NCBI RefSeq assembly: GCF_000368865.1
Contig: NZ_KB849727.1
Coordinates: forward strand, 248,001-312,000
Source: Acinetobacter bouvetii DSM 14964 = CIP 107468
GTDB lineage: Bacteria; Pseudomonadota; Gammaproteobacteria; Pseudomonadales; Moraxellaceae
Length of the DNA stretch: 64,000 bases
Reading direction: 5' to 3'
Position 1 is the first letter of the stretch; every line of letters starts with the position of its first letter. The notes beneath the pieces are model-generated. The model ran no database searches. It saw nothing but the letters and a program-made list of their open reading frames with translations, and was not told where the DNA came from. The position numbers and the translations under genes were made by a program. This document shows, piece after piece, positions 9,262 through 19,686 of the stretch.

Positions 9262-10032
9262 TTACAGCACTTCAAATTCTATTCTGCGGTTCTTTTTACG
9301 GCCATCAGGCGTCGCATTATCCGCGACAGGCCTATTTGAGCCTAATCCCTCAGCACTCATACTGTCAGCGGCGATGCTCTTGCTCACTAAATAATTTTTA
9401 ACCGCTGCCGCCCGTTCCTGACTCAAGGCTAAATTTTTAGCGCCGTCACCTGAACTGTCGGTGTGGCCAATAATTTTGACTTTTTTACCGCCAACCTTAT
9501 TTAAAGCGACCGCCATTTCATTCAAGATCTGTATGCCGGATGGCGCTAAAACGGCACTGCCGGATTCAAACTCAATGATACGGTTTTTTAACGCGGCATC
9601 AATGATCTGCTGTTCTGCAGCATTTACAGTTAACTGTGTATTCACTTTAAAGTTTGATGGCACAAGGCTTTGCATTCTTGCCGATGTCTGCTGTATCTCC
9701 TGAGGATTGGTGATTTTCCCGGTTAAATTCACCTGTGTACCGCGAACTGACAACTGTCCCTGCTGCACTTTTTTCAAATCATCGCCAATCATATTGCTGA
9801 CATTGCTGCTCCAGCCATTTGGCGCTGCCACCGTCCGCACCTGTATTTTATCTACCACATTTTCATGCCCATACGTCATATACGCTTTGTTTAAAATTTC
9901 CTGCTTTGCTGCTTCATTCGGCACCGCGCCTTCGATCACAACAGGCTTCTGCGCATAAGACAAAACACTGACTATAGGCAAAACAATGAGCAAGAATTTA
10001 CTCAACCCACTATTTTTTTTATATTTATTCAT
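9262..10032 (-). CDS. tagN: TagN-like T6SS OmpA/BON protein
   Basis: A 256-residue exported protein: a signal peptide (LLIVLPIVSVLSYA), a central region resembling BON-type repeats (VPNEAAKQEILNKAY, then TQVNLTGKITNPQ), and a C-terminal OmpA-like peptidoglycan-binding domain (IIGHTDSSGDGAKNLALSQE, GSNRPVADNATPDGRKKNRR). The Asp and Arg that bind the meso-diaminopimelate of the wall are present. In T6SS loci such proteins are thought to anchor the machine to the cell wall, a job worth noting because tssJ is absent. It ends the leftward arm, 2 bases after tagF. The name follows usage for Acinetobacter clusters. Confidence 0.75.
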   Translation of the reverse strand: MNKYKKNSGLSKFLLIVLPIVSVLSYAQKPVVIEGAVPNEAAKQEILNKAYMTYGHENVVDKIQVRTVAAPNGWSSNVSNMIGDDLKKVQQGQLSVRGTQVNLTGKITNPQEIQQTSARMQSLVPSNFKVNTQLTVNAAEQQIIDAALKNRIIEFESGSAVLAPSGIQILNEMAVALNKVGGKKVKIIGHTDSSGDGAKNLALSQERAAAVKNYLVSKSIAADSMSAEGLGSNRPVADNATPDGRKKNRRIEFEVL

Positions 10033-10034
10033 CG

Positions 10035-11000
10035 TTATTCATCTATAAAAGTTTGTCGGAACAGTTTAATTGCCTGTGTCAGGCTGATTTGTCGCTCGCT
10101 TAATGCCTGTTCTAAGGCTGCAAGCCCGGCATTCAGCTCTAAATATGGATCAATCCATTGTGCATCAATGAGTGATACCCAATGATCATTGCTGATATCT
10201 TGAGTGAAAATGCTGCTGAGCGCCCTAATATCAGCGCCTTGAAAGCCAATCAGCAGTTTTGGAGACTCACTGTGCAGGATGCCGATCAGCAGCTCTGCAT
10301 TTTGACTTTCGATGAACCGGCTGATTAAGTTGACCCAAAATGCGGCAATTTCATAGCAATAGCTGATATTGCTGATGGGTAAAATCAGTATTTTATTTAA
10401 GCGTGAGGTGCCGTGCCGAATAATCGGCTGCAGCAGCAGCCCTAAGCCAATCATGCTTTGCGCCAATTGATAAGGCGTTAAATTCATCATTTTGGCAAAA
10501 GAATGCACAGTATGATGCTCATAAAAAGACGCGGTTTCTTCAGTGCCGAAAATCTGAATTTCGTCTGAAAGCTTGCTCAGCTTATCCAGTAAAATATCAG
10601 GATCACGGATTGACCGCATTATTCGGTTGCGCTGATACAAATCGATTAAAGTCAGCTTATATCGGTATGGCGCAAATATAATGTTGTCAAAAGGGTCATC
10701 CAATTCGAGCAGATGGCACAGAACCATCGGAAACTGCCGCCCTGAACTGTCCTCACTGCTGATTAAATTCGCGGCCAAAAACCGTTTATCTTGCGGACTG
10801 GCAATAAAAAAATCTAAAGACGGCAGTTTGGAATAAGCCTCTTGGAAATACTCCGAACGCATTGCTATTTCCAGCGCTTCAGTCACCCATTGATCAATCA
10901 GTTGAATCAAAGCGTACTGCCCGCGTGACTTTAAAAAATCACCGCGCGCTGGACATTTTCCATAATAAAGCGGCGTCGTTTTTATGTCATACATGAGCAT
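10035..11000 (-). CDS. tagF: T6SS-associated protein TagF
   Basis: A 321-residue TagF-type protein (type VI secretion-associated, ImpM family at its N-terminus). The N-terminal block [17 protein letters not shown] ... [10 protein letters not shown] is the family signature, followed by the conserved [29 protein letters not shown]. In other bacteria TagF represses T6SS assembly after translation; this is family knowledge, not seen here. It lies between tssM (gap 34 bases) and tagN (2 bases) and is surely co-transcribed. ATG 11000 is used; a second Met at 10994 fits equally well. Confidence 0.85.
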   Translation of the reverse strand: MLMYDIKTTPLYYGKCPARGDFLKSRGQYALIQLIDQWVTEALEIAMRSEYFQEAYSKLPSLDFFIASPQDKRFLAANLISSEDSSGRQFPMVLCHLLELDDPFDNIIFAPYRYKLTLIDLYQRNRIMRSIRDPDILLDKLSKLSDEIQIFGTEETASFYEHHTVHSFAKMMNLTPYQLAQSMIGLGLLLQPIIRHGTSRLNKILILPISNISYCYEIAAFWVNLISRFIESQNAELLIGILHSESPKLLIGFQGADIRALSSIFTQDISNDHWVSLIDAQWIDPYLELNAGLAALEQALSERQISLTQAIKLFRQTFIDE

Positions 11001-11034
11001 TTCTCCGGTATGCCCCTATAAATCTTCAATGCTT

Positions 11035-14000
11035 TCATGGTGCAGTTCCTCCTGTTTGTCCAGCTTGGAGCGACGCTGTTAAACCAGCTGCAGCGGCTGA
11101 TGCAGGAGCCGGCATCGAACCAGCAGGCATTTCCTGCGCTGCAACAACCCGAACCGCTTTATTCATGACCACTTGACTAGCCAGCGCCATGCCTCTATAG
11201 CCTGGGTTTGAACCAATATTGCCGGCATTGTTGCCGCTCACTAAGCGGAAGTTTACTTTGACAAATACATTGGCATCTTGCTTGCTACGCCACACCATTT
11301 CAAAAGAGGCGCCCTTTTGTGTGCGTTCCGCACCTTCGACTAGACGGTTAATGCCATATTCGCCAGGCTCATCGAAAATCGTATGGGTTTTCCCTTCCAA
11401 ATCAATTGCGGTAATTCTCGCTCCGGGTATTGCCCCTTTATTTGGCCATACAAAATTCACCCATTGCTGTACACCATTTTCAAACACCATTCTTTGTCCA
11501 TCAATATCAATGGTATAAGACAGAAGCTTTTGATTTTCCAATGGATAGAACTGGAAATTTGACTGATTGGAAGGTGCGGCAACAGCTGCAGGCTGATTCA
11601 ATTCACCTGTAGCCATTCCATTGCTGGGCGACACGTAATTTTGGAAATTGGCCGCAAATTGTGGGTTAATGCCAATGCCTAGATCCTGCCAAGTTTTTGA
11701 CGTTAAGGTATAGCCGCGGCGGATGACAAAGGGATCCAGATATTCTTTGACAAAACGCGCAATGCTGCCGCTTTCACCAAAAATCTGATTGATTTCATTG
11801 CTGGTCGCCTGCAAAGTTGCGCTCGGATTGAATGGATATTTTGTGAGTAAATTAGTTGAAAAGGGCTGATAAGCCTGCAGCATCCACAGCTTGTTCATTT
11901 CATCCTGCGCTGGTGTTAACAGTGTCTCAAAGGACTGCGTCAACGGCGTTATCAGCAGTTTATGCAACAGCTGCTGATCAGATTCTTTTAACCCAACAGC
12001 CATTTTTTCATCGACATACTTTTGAGTGCTGTTGAATACCGAATTTTGATCGTTGATCGTCTGCTTAGCCAAAGTCATGCTGGCTGGGCCAAAATCGCCC
12101 GCACTGCGCAAATCGTTCAGTTTGCTGCGCACCTGTCCCATCGACAGCATATATTCATCCAGCAATGATTTATTTTGCTGATCGTCACGCTTGCGGACAA
12201 TTTGATAGAACATTTGAAATTCTTTTGCGATCACACCTTGAACAGCGGCTGACATATTCTGCTGCGCCAGTTTGGCATCATCGCGGTTAAGCACTTTACG
12301 CTTAAACCAAGCCGCAAATCCTGTTTTAGGCGCCGCTAATTCAGCCTGTACCGCAGGATTATCCCAGCTGGTTTCTTTAGCAGTACGTTCCAGTACTGCA
12401 CGGATTGGGGAGTTTTCAGGCTCGCCCCAGATATCCATATGCTTTGCCTGCTGTTTAAAGTCCGCATTTTTAGCATAATGAATTCCATTTAAAAATTTCC
12501 GCCATTCTGCAATATATTCCTGCTTATACAGCTCGGTCAGCTGCTTGCGGATTTGCTCAGGACTGCCGCTGAAAGTCAAATCATCCGACTGGGTCATATT
12601 CAGCACCCAATCTTTGCTGTCCGTTGGACTGTCGGCTGCCTGTTCTATGGCCTCTTTTACATAGCCGTTCCAAGCCTGATAACTGAATATCCCTGGCAAT
12701 GCATAGCTGCCGAGCATACTGTTTTGACTTGATTCACCAACAATCTGCTTAATCGTCAGTGCTGGAAACCGTACAGATCCGCGCATTTTAATTTCATTGT
12801 AAACCCGGTCGCGCGCCGGTATGCCTGTGCTAATTGAAGTTAAAATTTGACGGGTTTGGTCCACAAGATTTGCATCAGATTCCAAACGTGGAAACTTAGG
12901 ATCATTGGCCAGCGTCATCGCGTAAGATAAAACTTGTTCCGCCTTCAAAATCATTTCATTGCGCGGCAATGAACCGCGGTTCGCATCCAGCCATGAACGC
13001 CAGAAGCGTGTGACCTGATCGCTTAAATGGCTCGATTCCATATATTGCGGATTGCTGAGCATTAAATATGCTTTTAAAGCATTATATGCATCTTGCGGAT
13101 TCGTATCCGCTGGCTCTGAAAAAGGCTGATTCGTGCGGACGGCTTGATTCAGCTGGACATTAATATGATTTTCTTTCAGCACGGATTCATTGGCCTTCAC
13201 ACGCTGCAGATATTGCCCCATATTTTGCTGTGCAGGCATCAAGACAATCTGCTGAATACCTTTTAAATACTCCGTTTTCAGCTTTTCCCGGATATTATTG
13301 CCCTGATATAAGCCAAAACTGTATTTTAAAGGGCGTTCTTGTTCAAAATGATCCAGCTGCTGCAGATGCCCCTGTAAAATCAGCAAGGCATCCAGCTGTG
13401 TAGACAGCTCACTGCCTGAACGCGCCTCCATTTGAACGACTTTCGCCAAATCCGCATTGGCCTCAGCAATTAATTGCTGATTATTCCGATATGACCAGAC
13501 CCATAAACTTAAAAGAATAGCGACTGCGCATAAAGCGCCAATAAATAATAAAAACCGCTGGCGCTTGCGTGCAGGATTGATATGCTGCTTGACTAAATTT
13601 TTATCTTTTAAAATAACACTGGAAAACAGCCCTTTTAAAAAATAGCCGTGATCTTGGGATATTGAATTAGTCGGTACGCCATAATCACTGTCATCCCCCT
13701 TAATTAGATGAAAATCTTCAGCAATTTGTTCAGTCATTGGACTTTCTATCATGCCCTCCTGCAAAGCGCTGGTAAAATAAAAGCCGCGGAATACGGGTTT
13801 GAACTGATAGGGATTTTCCTGAAACAGCGTTCCGATAAACGTTTTCAATACAGGTTTTAAGCTTTTAAATTCTAAAGGAAAGGTCATTACGCTTGGGGAA
13901 ATGTTCTGCGAATGCCTGCGGCTCAAATGTGTCGTGCTGACACTTTTTAAGCCGTCATATAAAATGCTGTAATGCTTTTCAAACAGCTCTACAGAATTTT

Positions 14001-14895
14001 CTGAAGAATTTGGATCGTACGGCAGAGTGGCGCCCCAAACTTGGTCAAACTCATCGCTGTCATAGCAGTCAAAGAACTCCGTAAATCCAGCAATCAAATC
14101 CATTTTTGAGAACACTAAATAGACTGGCGCAAAAATTTCCAGTCGGTCGGTTAAGTCTTGAATTCTAGCGCGTAAATTTTTAGCCAATTTAATCGATTTT
14201 TCAGGGCTTTGGCTGACCAGCTCCGCCACACTGACAATTACAATCAAGCCATTAATCGGCGCTTTAGTGCGGTTTTTCTTTAAAATATTGAGAAATCCCA
14301 GCCATTCCGAGTGATCTTCTGCATAAACGGAATAGCGTCCCGCCGTATCCAGCAGAACACCTTCGGTAGAAAAGAACCAGTCACAATTTCGTGTCCCGCT
14401 TAACCCGGCGGAGACCATTTTTTGATGTGTTTCTTCAAATGGAAACCGTAATCCGGAGTTATAAATGGCTGAACTTTTGCCTGCTGCCGGATTGCCAATC
14501 ACCATATACCAAGGCAATTCATACAGTGCAGCGCTGCCTTTTTTATCCCCTAATTTCGATTTCCGAATGAGCTGTATCGAATCCTTCATTTGCTGATTAA
14601 TCAGCTGCAATTCCTCTTTATTTTTAATTTTTCCGTATTCTGCTTCTGTATCTTTAGAAATCGCTTCAGACAGTATTTCGCCTTGCTTGCCATGGCGGTA
14701 ATGCTGAACCAGCTCGTAAATGCCCCAAATGATCAGACTGAAAATATAGACAGTTACAATAATCCAAAACACTTTATCCGGTACGGCATTATGCATGGCT
14801 AAAATGGCCACAAAAAATGAAAGCGCCATAATTGCTTTAGGATTGGTCACATACTGCCAGACATAGCCCAGCAAGGTATAAAATAATGTATTCAC
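11035..14895 (-). CDS. tssM: T6SS membrane-complex protein TssM (IcmF)
   Basis: A 1286-residue inner-membrane protein forming the trans-envelope channel with TssL. TM helices lie near residues 22-36, 43-61 and 448-470. The cytoplasmic domain between the second and third has a Walker A motif GNPAAGKS (134-141), and the FSKMDLIAGF stretch resembles the G4 region of its NTPase fold. The long periplasmic part and C-terminal beta domain (LSYTIDIDGQRMVFENG, FVWPNKG) are typical. The extreme C-terminus is unusually Ala/Gly/Pro-rich (SMPAPASAAAAG). Length is close to other TssM proteins. In many bacteria TssM docks on the lipoprotein TssJ, which is not encoded here. Confidence 0.95.
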   Translation of the reverse strand: MNTLFYTLLGYVWQYVTNPKAIMALSFFVAILAMHNAVPDKVFWIIVTVYIFSLIIWGIYELVQHYRHGKQGEILSEAISKDTEAEYGKIKNKEELQLINQQMKDSIQLIRKSKLGDKKGSAALYELPWYMVIGNPAAGKSSAIYNSGLRFPFEETHQKMVSAGLSGTRNCDWFFSTEGVLLDTAGRYSVYAEDHSEWLGFLNILKKNRTKAPINGLIVIVSVAELVSQSPEKSIKLAKNLRARIQDLTDRLEIFAPVYLVFSKMDLIAGFTEFFDCYDSDEFDQVWGATLPYDPNSSENSVELFEKHYSILYDGLKSVSTTHLSRRHSQNISPSVMTFPLEFKSLKPVLKTFIGTLFQENPYQFKPVFRGFYFTSALQEGMIESPMTEQIAEDFHLIKGDDSDYGVPTNSISQDHGYFLKGLFSSVILKDKNLVKQHINPARKRQRFLLFIGALCAVAILLSLWVWSYRNNQQLIAEANADLAKVVQMEARSGSELSTQLDALLILQGHLQQLDHFEQERPLKYSFGLYQGNNIREKLKTEYLKGIQQIVLMPAQQNMGQYLQRVKANESVLKENHINVQLNQAVRTNQPFSEPADTNPQDAYNALKAYLMLSNPQYMESSHLSDQVTRFWRSWLDANRGSLPRNEMILKAEQVLSYAMTLANDPKFPRLESDANLVDQTRQILTSISTGIPARDRVYNEIKMRGSVRFPALTIKQIVGESSQNSMLGSYALPGIFSYQAWNGYVKEAIEQAADSPTDSKDWVLNMTQSDDLTFSGSPEQIRKQLTELYKQEYIAEWRKFLNGIHYAKNADFKQQAKHMDIWGEPENSPIRAVLERTAKETSWDNPAVQAELAAPKTGFAAWFKRKVLNRDDAKLAQQNMSAAVQGVIAKEFQMFYQIVRKRDDQQNKSLLDEYMLSMGQVRSKLNDLRSAGDFGPASMTLAKQTINDQNSVFNSTQKYVDEKMAVGLKESDQQLLHKLLITPLTQSFETLLTPAQDEMNKLWMLQAYQPFSTNLLTKYPFNPSATLQATSNEINQIFGESGSIARFVKEYLDPFVIRRGYTLTSKTWQDLGIGINPQFAANFQNYVSPSNGMATGELNQPAAVAAPSNQSNFQFYPLENQKLLSYTIDIDGQRMVFENGVQQWVNFVWPNKGAIPGARITAIDLEGKTHTIFDEPGEYGINRLVEGAERTQKGASFEMVWRSKQDANVFVKVNFRLVSGNNAGNIGSNPGYRGMALASQVVMNKAVRVVAAQEMPAGSMPAPASAAAAGLTASLQAGQTGGTAP

Positions 14896-14916
14896 GTGTT
14901 TCTCTTATTGGTTTTA

Positions 14917-16365
14917 TTATGATGAATGAAGCAATTCTTTATCAGTTTGTTCTTCTTGATACGCTTCAAAAAATGAATATGCGTGATCTAGCTCGATGCT
15001 GAAAACCATGCTGATTAACTCTTCAGCCAAATGCATGCCCAGCATGAAGCTGAAAATTTTTGCCAGCTGCTGAGTATTCCCAAGACTGGAGTGCGTATAT
15101 AAAAAATGGTGCGGTTCAATCAAAGAATTGGCAAATTTCCGCTGCAGCTGCTTTGAGGTTTTGATATTCAGCGCATCATCTAAAATCAGCATGAAAGGTT
15201 CGTCCTGCTGGTACTGCTGATGGCTTTGAAGCTTGTTTTTCAGCAAGAAGCTTTCAATACTGGCTTCATCCAGCATAATTTTGAGCGTTTTTTGCGGCAT
15301 CAAGCCGCTGATTTCAGTATTTAAACCGGCAATACACCAGCTGGACGCATATTCAGTGGCAATATACTGTTCCGATTGCCAATACTTTTCATCCAGCCAA
15401 TCCTGATCTATCTCAGAGTCAGCGCTAATAATAAGATTGAAAACATATTCCTGCTGTGCGATTTGTTCTAAAAGCGTTAACCATTCAATATAGGAAGTCT
15501 GATGACTGACAAAGTGCTGTTTAATTTCAATTTGCGCAAGCAAAATAGAAAACTGCTCTGCCAGCAAATGCTGCATACTTAAGCATGATTCATCATTCCA
15601 ATGATGAATCATGCTTTCAGGCAGCAGTATATGAATGCAAAGCTTATTCAATCTAGAAATGGGTTCAGCCATTCTTCCTGCATCTTCCTCAAAATCATCC
15701 TCTGCCCGATGCTCTCCAGTCCATGCGGGATGCATCCGGTATTGATATGCCATTTCATTGTCATAAAACATGGCGGAGTTTTTCAAATGTTCGGCTGCGG
15801 CAGATAGCGTATCTGCATGCTGTTCCAGTTGATGCATAATCAGCTGGCGGATTCTTTTCTCCCGCCGGGATAACTGGATGGAATCATCATCTTCCGCTTC
15901 AACTGCATCATCTAAATCTTGAATTCTTAAAGATAAAACGGGCAAGCCATAAGCATTAAGCAAATCCGCATCAAGTTCAGGACTTTTAAATTGCTTATAC
16001 TGTTCAAGAATCGATTCATTTTCACCAAAACTATGCCGTGCAGCTGATGAATAAATATTGAGAGCAAACTGTCTGCTTTGAGTGGCTTTTTCCTTTTGTT
16101 CCCCGCTGATATTTTCAGCAGGCCGATGTTCAAAATCAGCAGCTTGCTGCAATTTCTCTTCTTTCTTTGCTTTGTAGCACTGAATCGCCTTAAAGATAAA
16201 ATAAGGTGATAGAACAAGTGCAGTGATAAGCATCGGTAAAATTACGAGATAGCTTATTAAATCTGAATTGGCCGGATCAAAAGCGGTATCGCGCCAGTAA
16301 TAAATAACACATGTATTAATGACAAGAGCTAAGCCAGCAAAAGCCGTTATTATTATTTTAATCAT
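14917..16365 (-). CDS. T6SS-locus two-TM protein of unknown function (AsaB-type position)
   Basis: A 482-residue protein between tssG and tssM; its start overlaps the end of tssG by 4 bases (ATGA), so the two are translationally coupled. The N-terminus has two TM helices (about residues 3-24 and 38-58) with a short periplasmic loop, then a cytoplasmic region rich in Glu/Gln with likely helical parts (EKEEKLQQAADFEHR, LSRREKRIRQLIMHQLEQ). No catalytic motif is recognised. The position matches the Acinetobacter-specific gene called asaB in some descriptions of this cluster; I am not certain of the name. Conserved location suggests a structural part of the Acinetobacter-type membrane complex. 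Confidence 0.65.
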   Translation of the reverse strand: MIKIIITAFAGLALVINTCVIYYWRDTAFDPANSDLISYLVILPMLITALVLSPYFIFKAIQCYKAKKEEKLQQAADFEHRPAENISGEQKEKATQSRQFALNIYSSAARHSFGENESILEQYKQFKSPELDADLLNAYGLPVLSLRIQDLDDAVEAEDDDSIQLSRREKRIRQLIMHQLEQHADTLSAAAEHLKNSAMFYDNEMAYQYRMHPAWTGEHRAEDDFEEDAGRMAEPISRLNKLCIHILLPESMIHHWNDESCLSMQHLLAEQFSILLAQIEIKQHFVSHQTSYIEWLTLLEQIAQQEYVFNLIISADSEIDQDWLDEKYWQSEQYIATEYASSWCIAGLNTEISGLMPQKTLKIMLDEASIESFLLKNKLQSHQQYQQDEPFMLILDDALNIKTSKQLQRKFANSLIEPHHFLYTHSSLGNTQQLAKIFSFMLGMHLAEELISMVFSIELDHAYSFFEAYQEEQTDKELLHSS

Positions 16366-17357
16366 TGTATATCCCCTATTAATGCATAACAGGTTTCAGC
16401 ATTGTCCATGGATGAATTTGGGCTCAGGAATGTTCCCTGTGCTAAGCCAGCTGCAGTGTTCAAGCCTAAACAGGCAGGCAGAATATGGTCTTTTTTTAAG
16501 ATCAGGCGCACATCAACTTTCAGCGTAGGGCTGCACCATGTGCTGATGATTTGTTTCAGTTTTTCACTCATCGGACGCCGCGGCAGAAAGCTTAAATAAT
16601 CCTGCTGGCTTAACGGGCCAATCGTCAGTTCGATCTTGTCGTCTATTTGACGCACAGTTTCACCGCAAAAAGTATTGATGCCCAAACAGCTTGAGATTGC
16701 CCCGCCCAGCATGGTTTTTTGTTCATCAGCTAAACTGAATTTGACGGGAATATATTCTTGGACTTCAAAATTTGCATCAAAAACACAGCTTAAAATCGTT
16801 TTCAGCGCATACACCGCATTGGTTTGCCCCTGCATCAGCCCTGAAAATTCCGCAAAATAATCTTCCAGCCCTGTTTGCCCATGATGGCCTTTAATATAGC
16901 CACTTAAAGCATGAATAACATCTAAGTAATTATTTTCATTATCAATTTCATAACGCACAGGCAGATTGTAATTGAGGCTGGCGTCAATATATTGCGCGGT
17001 CAGTTTATGATTGAATAAATTTAAGAATTGATGCGCCTCAGCAGTCTGCTGGCGGCTGCTTAATTTAATTTTATTGGTATAACTGTATGGCAAAGAACCT
17101 TGCATGCCTGTTAGCCCGACCACCAGATTGGTCATATGCACTTGTTCACCATCAATATGCAGCGCTTCAATTTCACTTTGCGGAAAATTCAGTGTCAGTG
17201 AGCTGTTAAACCGGAAATCTGACGCCCAATGCCGGTCTTTCTCTAAATATGGCATATGCCTCAATAAACGGGCCGCTTGAATAAACTCAAATGATGCCGG
17301 ATTGTTCAGCAAATCTTCAATTACAGAAGCATTTTGCCACCAACGTTCTGCACGCAT
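16362..17357 (-). CDS. tssG: T6SS baseplate protein TssG
   Basis: A 331-residue baseplate wedge protein. The family start is clear: a short N-terminus, then DLLNNPASFEFIQAARLLRHM, followed by the acidic/aromatic VRYEIDNENNYLDVIHALSGYIKGHHGQTGLEDYF-like region and the FSGLMQ segment seen in ImpH/VasB proteins. TssG forms a 2:1 wedge with TssF. Its ATG lies inside the 3' end of tssF (37-base overlap), which argues for translational coupling and fixed stoichiometry. Length is normal. Confidence 0.9.
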   Translation of the reverse strand: MRAERWWQNASVIEDLLNNPASFEFIQAARLLRHMPYLEKDRHWASDFRFNSSLTLNFPQSEIEALHIDGEQVHMTNLVVGLTGMQGSLPYSYTNKIKLSSRQQTAEAHQFLNLFNHKLTAQYIDASLNYNLPVRYEIDNENNYLDVIHALSGYIKGHHGQTGLEDYFAEFSGLMQGQTNAVYALKTILSCVFDANFEVQEYIPVKFSLADEQKTMLGGAISSCLGINTFCGETVRQIDDKIELTIGPLSQQDYLSFLPRRPMSEKLKQIISTWCSPTLKVDVRLILKKDHILPACLGLNTAAGLAQGTFLSPNSSMDNAETCYALIGDIQ

Positions 17358-19129
17358 TGGTATAGCTCCTGCTGAGATTGAATATCATAAACAGCTACAT
17401 CCACATAGCTGTTCATTTGCACTTTTAAATTAAAGACTTGCGCCAATAACTGGCTGAAAATATAGAGGCTGTGGCCGCGGAAGACCTCAGACTGAATGCC
17501 GATTTTGACTTTGACGCCGCGGACAAATAATGGATAAGGCTGACTATTCACCAGTTTTTGCGTCAACTCAAAATCCAGCGCTTGAATCGCATCTATAATG
17601 ATTTGATTTTCACGTGATTTTGGCAAGTTGTATAATTCAAGCAATTCTTTAAGATGAGCAACAGCATCCCCTTTCATCAATGACAGGGTATTCAGTGACA
17701 AATGAGAAATAATGCGCCACTGTTCTTGCTTATTCTGCTCAAAATAATAGGGCTTATTTGGCCTTTTCAGCATCACTGCCCGGCGCGCCAAACTGCTGTC
17801 GTTTAAGGTCAAAATATTGTGCTCTTTATTGTAGCTTTCATAAGGCAAATCCCCATTCGAGCAAAGCAGTTCAATACTGATAAAATCAGACTGTGTGCGG
17901 TGAGGTTCTAAATGTTTTGAAAGCACTGAATAAGATAATTCCTGGCGCTTATTCTTATGCAATGACCCATTCAAGCTATAAAAGAAATTCACCTGTTCCT
18001 GATGGTAATGACTCATTGCAAAAAAAGGCAAAATAGGATGAAGCACCTGATCTTGACTGCTTTTTTCACGGATCATGTTCATGCTTAAAATGGAATATGC
18101 CTGATAATATTCAGGATAGTGAACATCCGTAATTAAGGGATACTCCATGCGCTTATGGTCAATTTTTTGCGGTTCAGCCTGCTTTTTAAATAGATTCACA
18201 ATGGGTGTGCAGAATAATTTGAAATTTGCCGTGCTTAATTCCGCATAGTTCCGCAAGACCGCTTGATCATTTAAATTAAGCTTAAAGTGCATCTGCACTT
18301 CAAACGCGCTTTGAGAAGCATTTAAAAACTGCAAAAAATCTAAATTTAATGTTAAAAAACTGTATTTTTCCGGACAGCAAAAATATTCCATCAATAGCCG
18401 GTAAGCCTGATGGGTATGCTGATCAATAGGCAGAATGCTTTCCTGCTCTTGAAAGCCGCCTAATGTAAACGGATTTGCAATGTCAAAAGTTTGCTGACCG
18501 GCTTTAATTGAAAAGATCGTGGTTTTTTGAAAAATGCTGTCCAATACCTGTAAGGGGAAATTAGAAATTGCATCCAAAAAGATCGGAATTTTTTCCGTCT
18601 TCAGTAGCGCATGTTTTTGGTTGAAGACTTCAAAACTTAAACTGATCGTTGCATTTTGGTTTAAGTGCATATGCGCTGTGGGATGCGCTTTAAACTGCAG
18701 CTGTTTAATTGCAATAGGCAGCAGACGGACGTCCTGCACTGACGAAAACTCAGATTGAACACCGCGGATGTTTTTAGCTTTTAAGGCTGTCCTGCGAGGA
18801 ATATGATGTACTTCCGTCAGCTGTTTGATTTTGCTGCTGTCCTCAAATGAAATGATCGAACTGGCTGGAAAAGGTTTGAGATACTGAGGAAACATGACCT
18901 CAAAAATTGAACGCGTAAACAGGTCATAGCTGTCTGTCAATTTTTTATCAATTCTTGCAGCAATTAATGCAAAGGCCTGTATCAGCCTTTCAATATGCGG
19001 GTCATCAATCTGCTCTTGGTTTAACGATAAACGCTGCGCAATTTTTGGATACTTATGCGCAAATTCACGAGATTGCTGGCCAAATTCCTGCAGTTGCTTT
19101 TCATAATACGGTAACAGCTCTTCAATCAC
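17321..19129 (-). CDS. tssF: T6SS baseplate protein TssF
   Basis: A 602-residue TssF (VasA/ImpG). The N-terminal signature LLPYYEKQLQEFGQQSREFAHKYPKIAQRL is diagnostic, and FEVMFPQYLKPFPASSII follows. TssF builds the baseplate wedge with TssG and contacts TssK. The start is a GTG at 19129; no ATG fits the family's N-terminus and the upstream SD is weak, so translation may depend on coupling to tssE, which ends 11 bases upstream. Length is normal for the family. Confidence 0.9.
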   Translation of the reverse strand: MIEELLPYYEKQLQEFGQQSREFAHKYPKIAQRLSLNQEQIDDPHIERLIQAFALIAARIDKKLTDSYDLFTRSIFEVMFPQYLKPFPASSIISFEDSSKIKQLTEVHHIPRRTALKAKNIRGVQSEFSSVQDVRLLPIAIKQLQFKAHPTAHMHLNQNATISLSFEVFNQKHALLKTEKIPIFLDAISNFPLQVLDSIFQKTTIFSIKAGQQTFDIANPFTLGGFQEQESILPIDQHTHQAYRLLMEYFCCPEKYSFLTLNLDFLQFLNASQSAFEVQMHFKLNLNDQAVLRNYAELSTANFKLFCTPIVNLFKKQAEPQKIDHKRMEYPLITDVHYPEYYQAYSILSMNMIREKSSQDQVLHPILPFFAMSHYHQEQVNFFYSLNGSLHKNKRQELSYSVLSKHLEPHRTQSDFISIELLCSNGDLPYESYNKEHNILTLNDSSLARRAVMLKRPNKPYYFEQNKQEQWRIISHLSLNTLSLMKGDAVAHLKELLELYNLPKSRENQIIIDAIQALDFELTQKLVNSQPYPLFVRGVKVKIGIQSEVFRGHSLYIFSQLLAQVFNLKVQMNSYVDVAVYDIQSQQELYQCVQNVGGKMLL

Positions 19130-19140
19130 AGCAAACCCAC

Positions 19141-19617
19141 TTAAGTTCTAGTCGAAATAACATATTGTTGTGTTGTCGGTTTTAATAAGGCATCAAAAAT
19201 GACGGGTTCATATAAAGGGTGAATATTTAAAAAAGCCTGAATGCTTAAGCACAGCGCGCCCATATTATGACCTTCCATCAGCATTTCGACTTTAATCTGT
19301 TTCAGTCTGGGCTCATGCGCAGCAATAGACTGTTCAATGGACTGGCAGATCTTGTCCCGGTCTGACGGATTTGATGTCGATAAACCGACAAAATCAATAA
19401 TGCCAAACTGTAAAATAGACTGTTTTGCTAATGGAAAATCATCAATTTCAGGACTTAATTTAGCGGTACGGCTATTCAGCAAATCTTCCAAATCCAACGC
19501 TACCGATTCGCGTAGTTGCTGCAGAGATAAGCCTTGCTGCCCGTACAGTTCATTCGGCAGCAGGCGGTCAAATAAAGTGGTTTTAAAGCCATAAGGATAA
19601 AGCTGGTCTAAGTTCAT
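19141..19617 (-). CDS. tssE: T6SS baseplate protein TssE (gp25-like)
   Basis: A 158-residue gp25-like protein that links the baseplate to the first ring of the contractile sheath. Diagnostic stretches are LRESVALDLEDLLNSR, with the sheath-contacting E-x-x-L helix, and IDFVGLSTSNPSDRDKICQSIEQSI, followed by PRLKQIKVEML, as in T4 gp25 relatives. It follows hcp with a 69-base gap that holds no clear terminator, so some readthrough from hcp is expected. Confidence 0.9.
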   Translation of the reverse strand: MNLDQLYPYGFKTTLFDRLLPNELYGQQGLSLQQLRESVALDLEDLLNSRTAKLSPEIDDFPLAKQSILQFGIIDFVGLSTSNPSDRDKICQSIEQSIAAHEPRLKQIKVEMLMEGHNMGALCLSIQAFLNIHPLYEPVIFDALLKPTTQQYVISTRT

Positions 19618-19686
19618 ATTTTTATTTTTAATATTTTAAATCAAAGAATAGAGGCCAAAGAGGATCAGCCTCCATCTCAATTTTAA

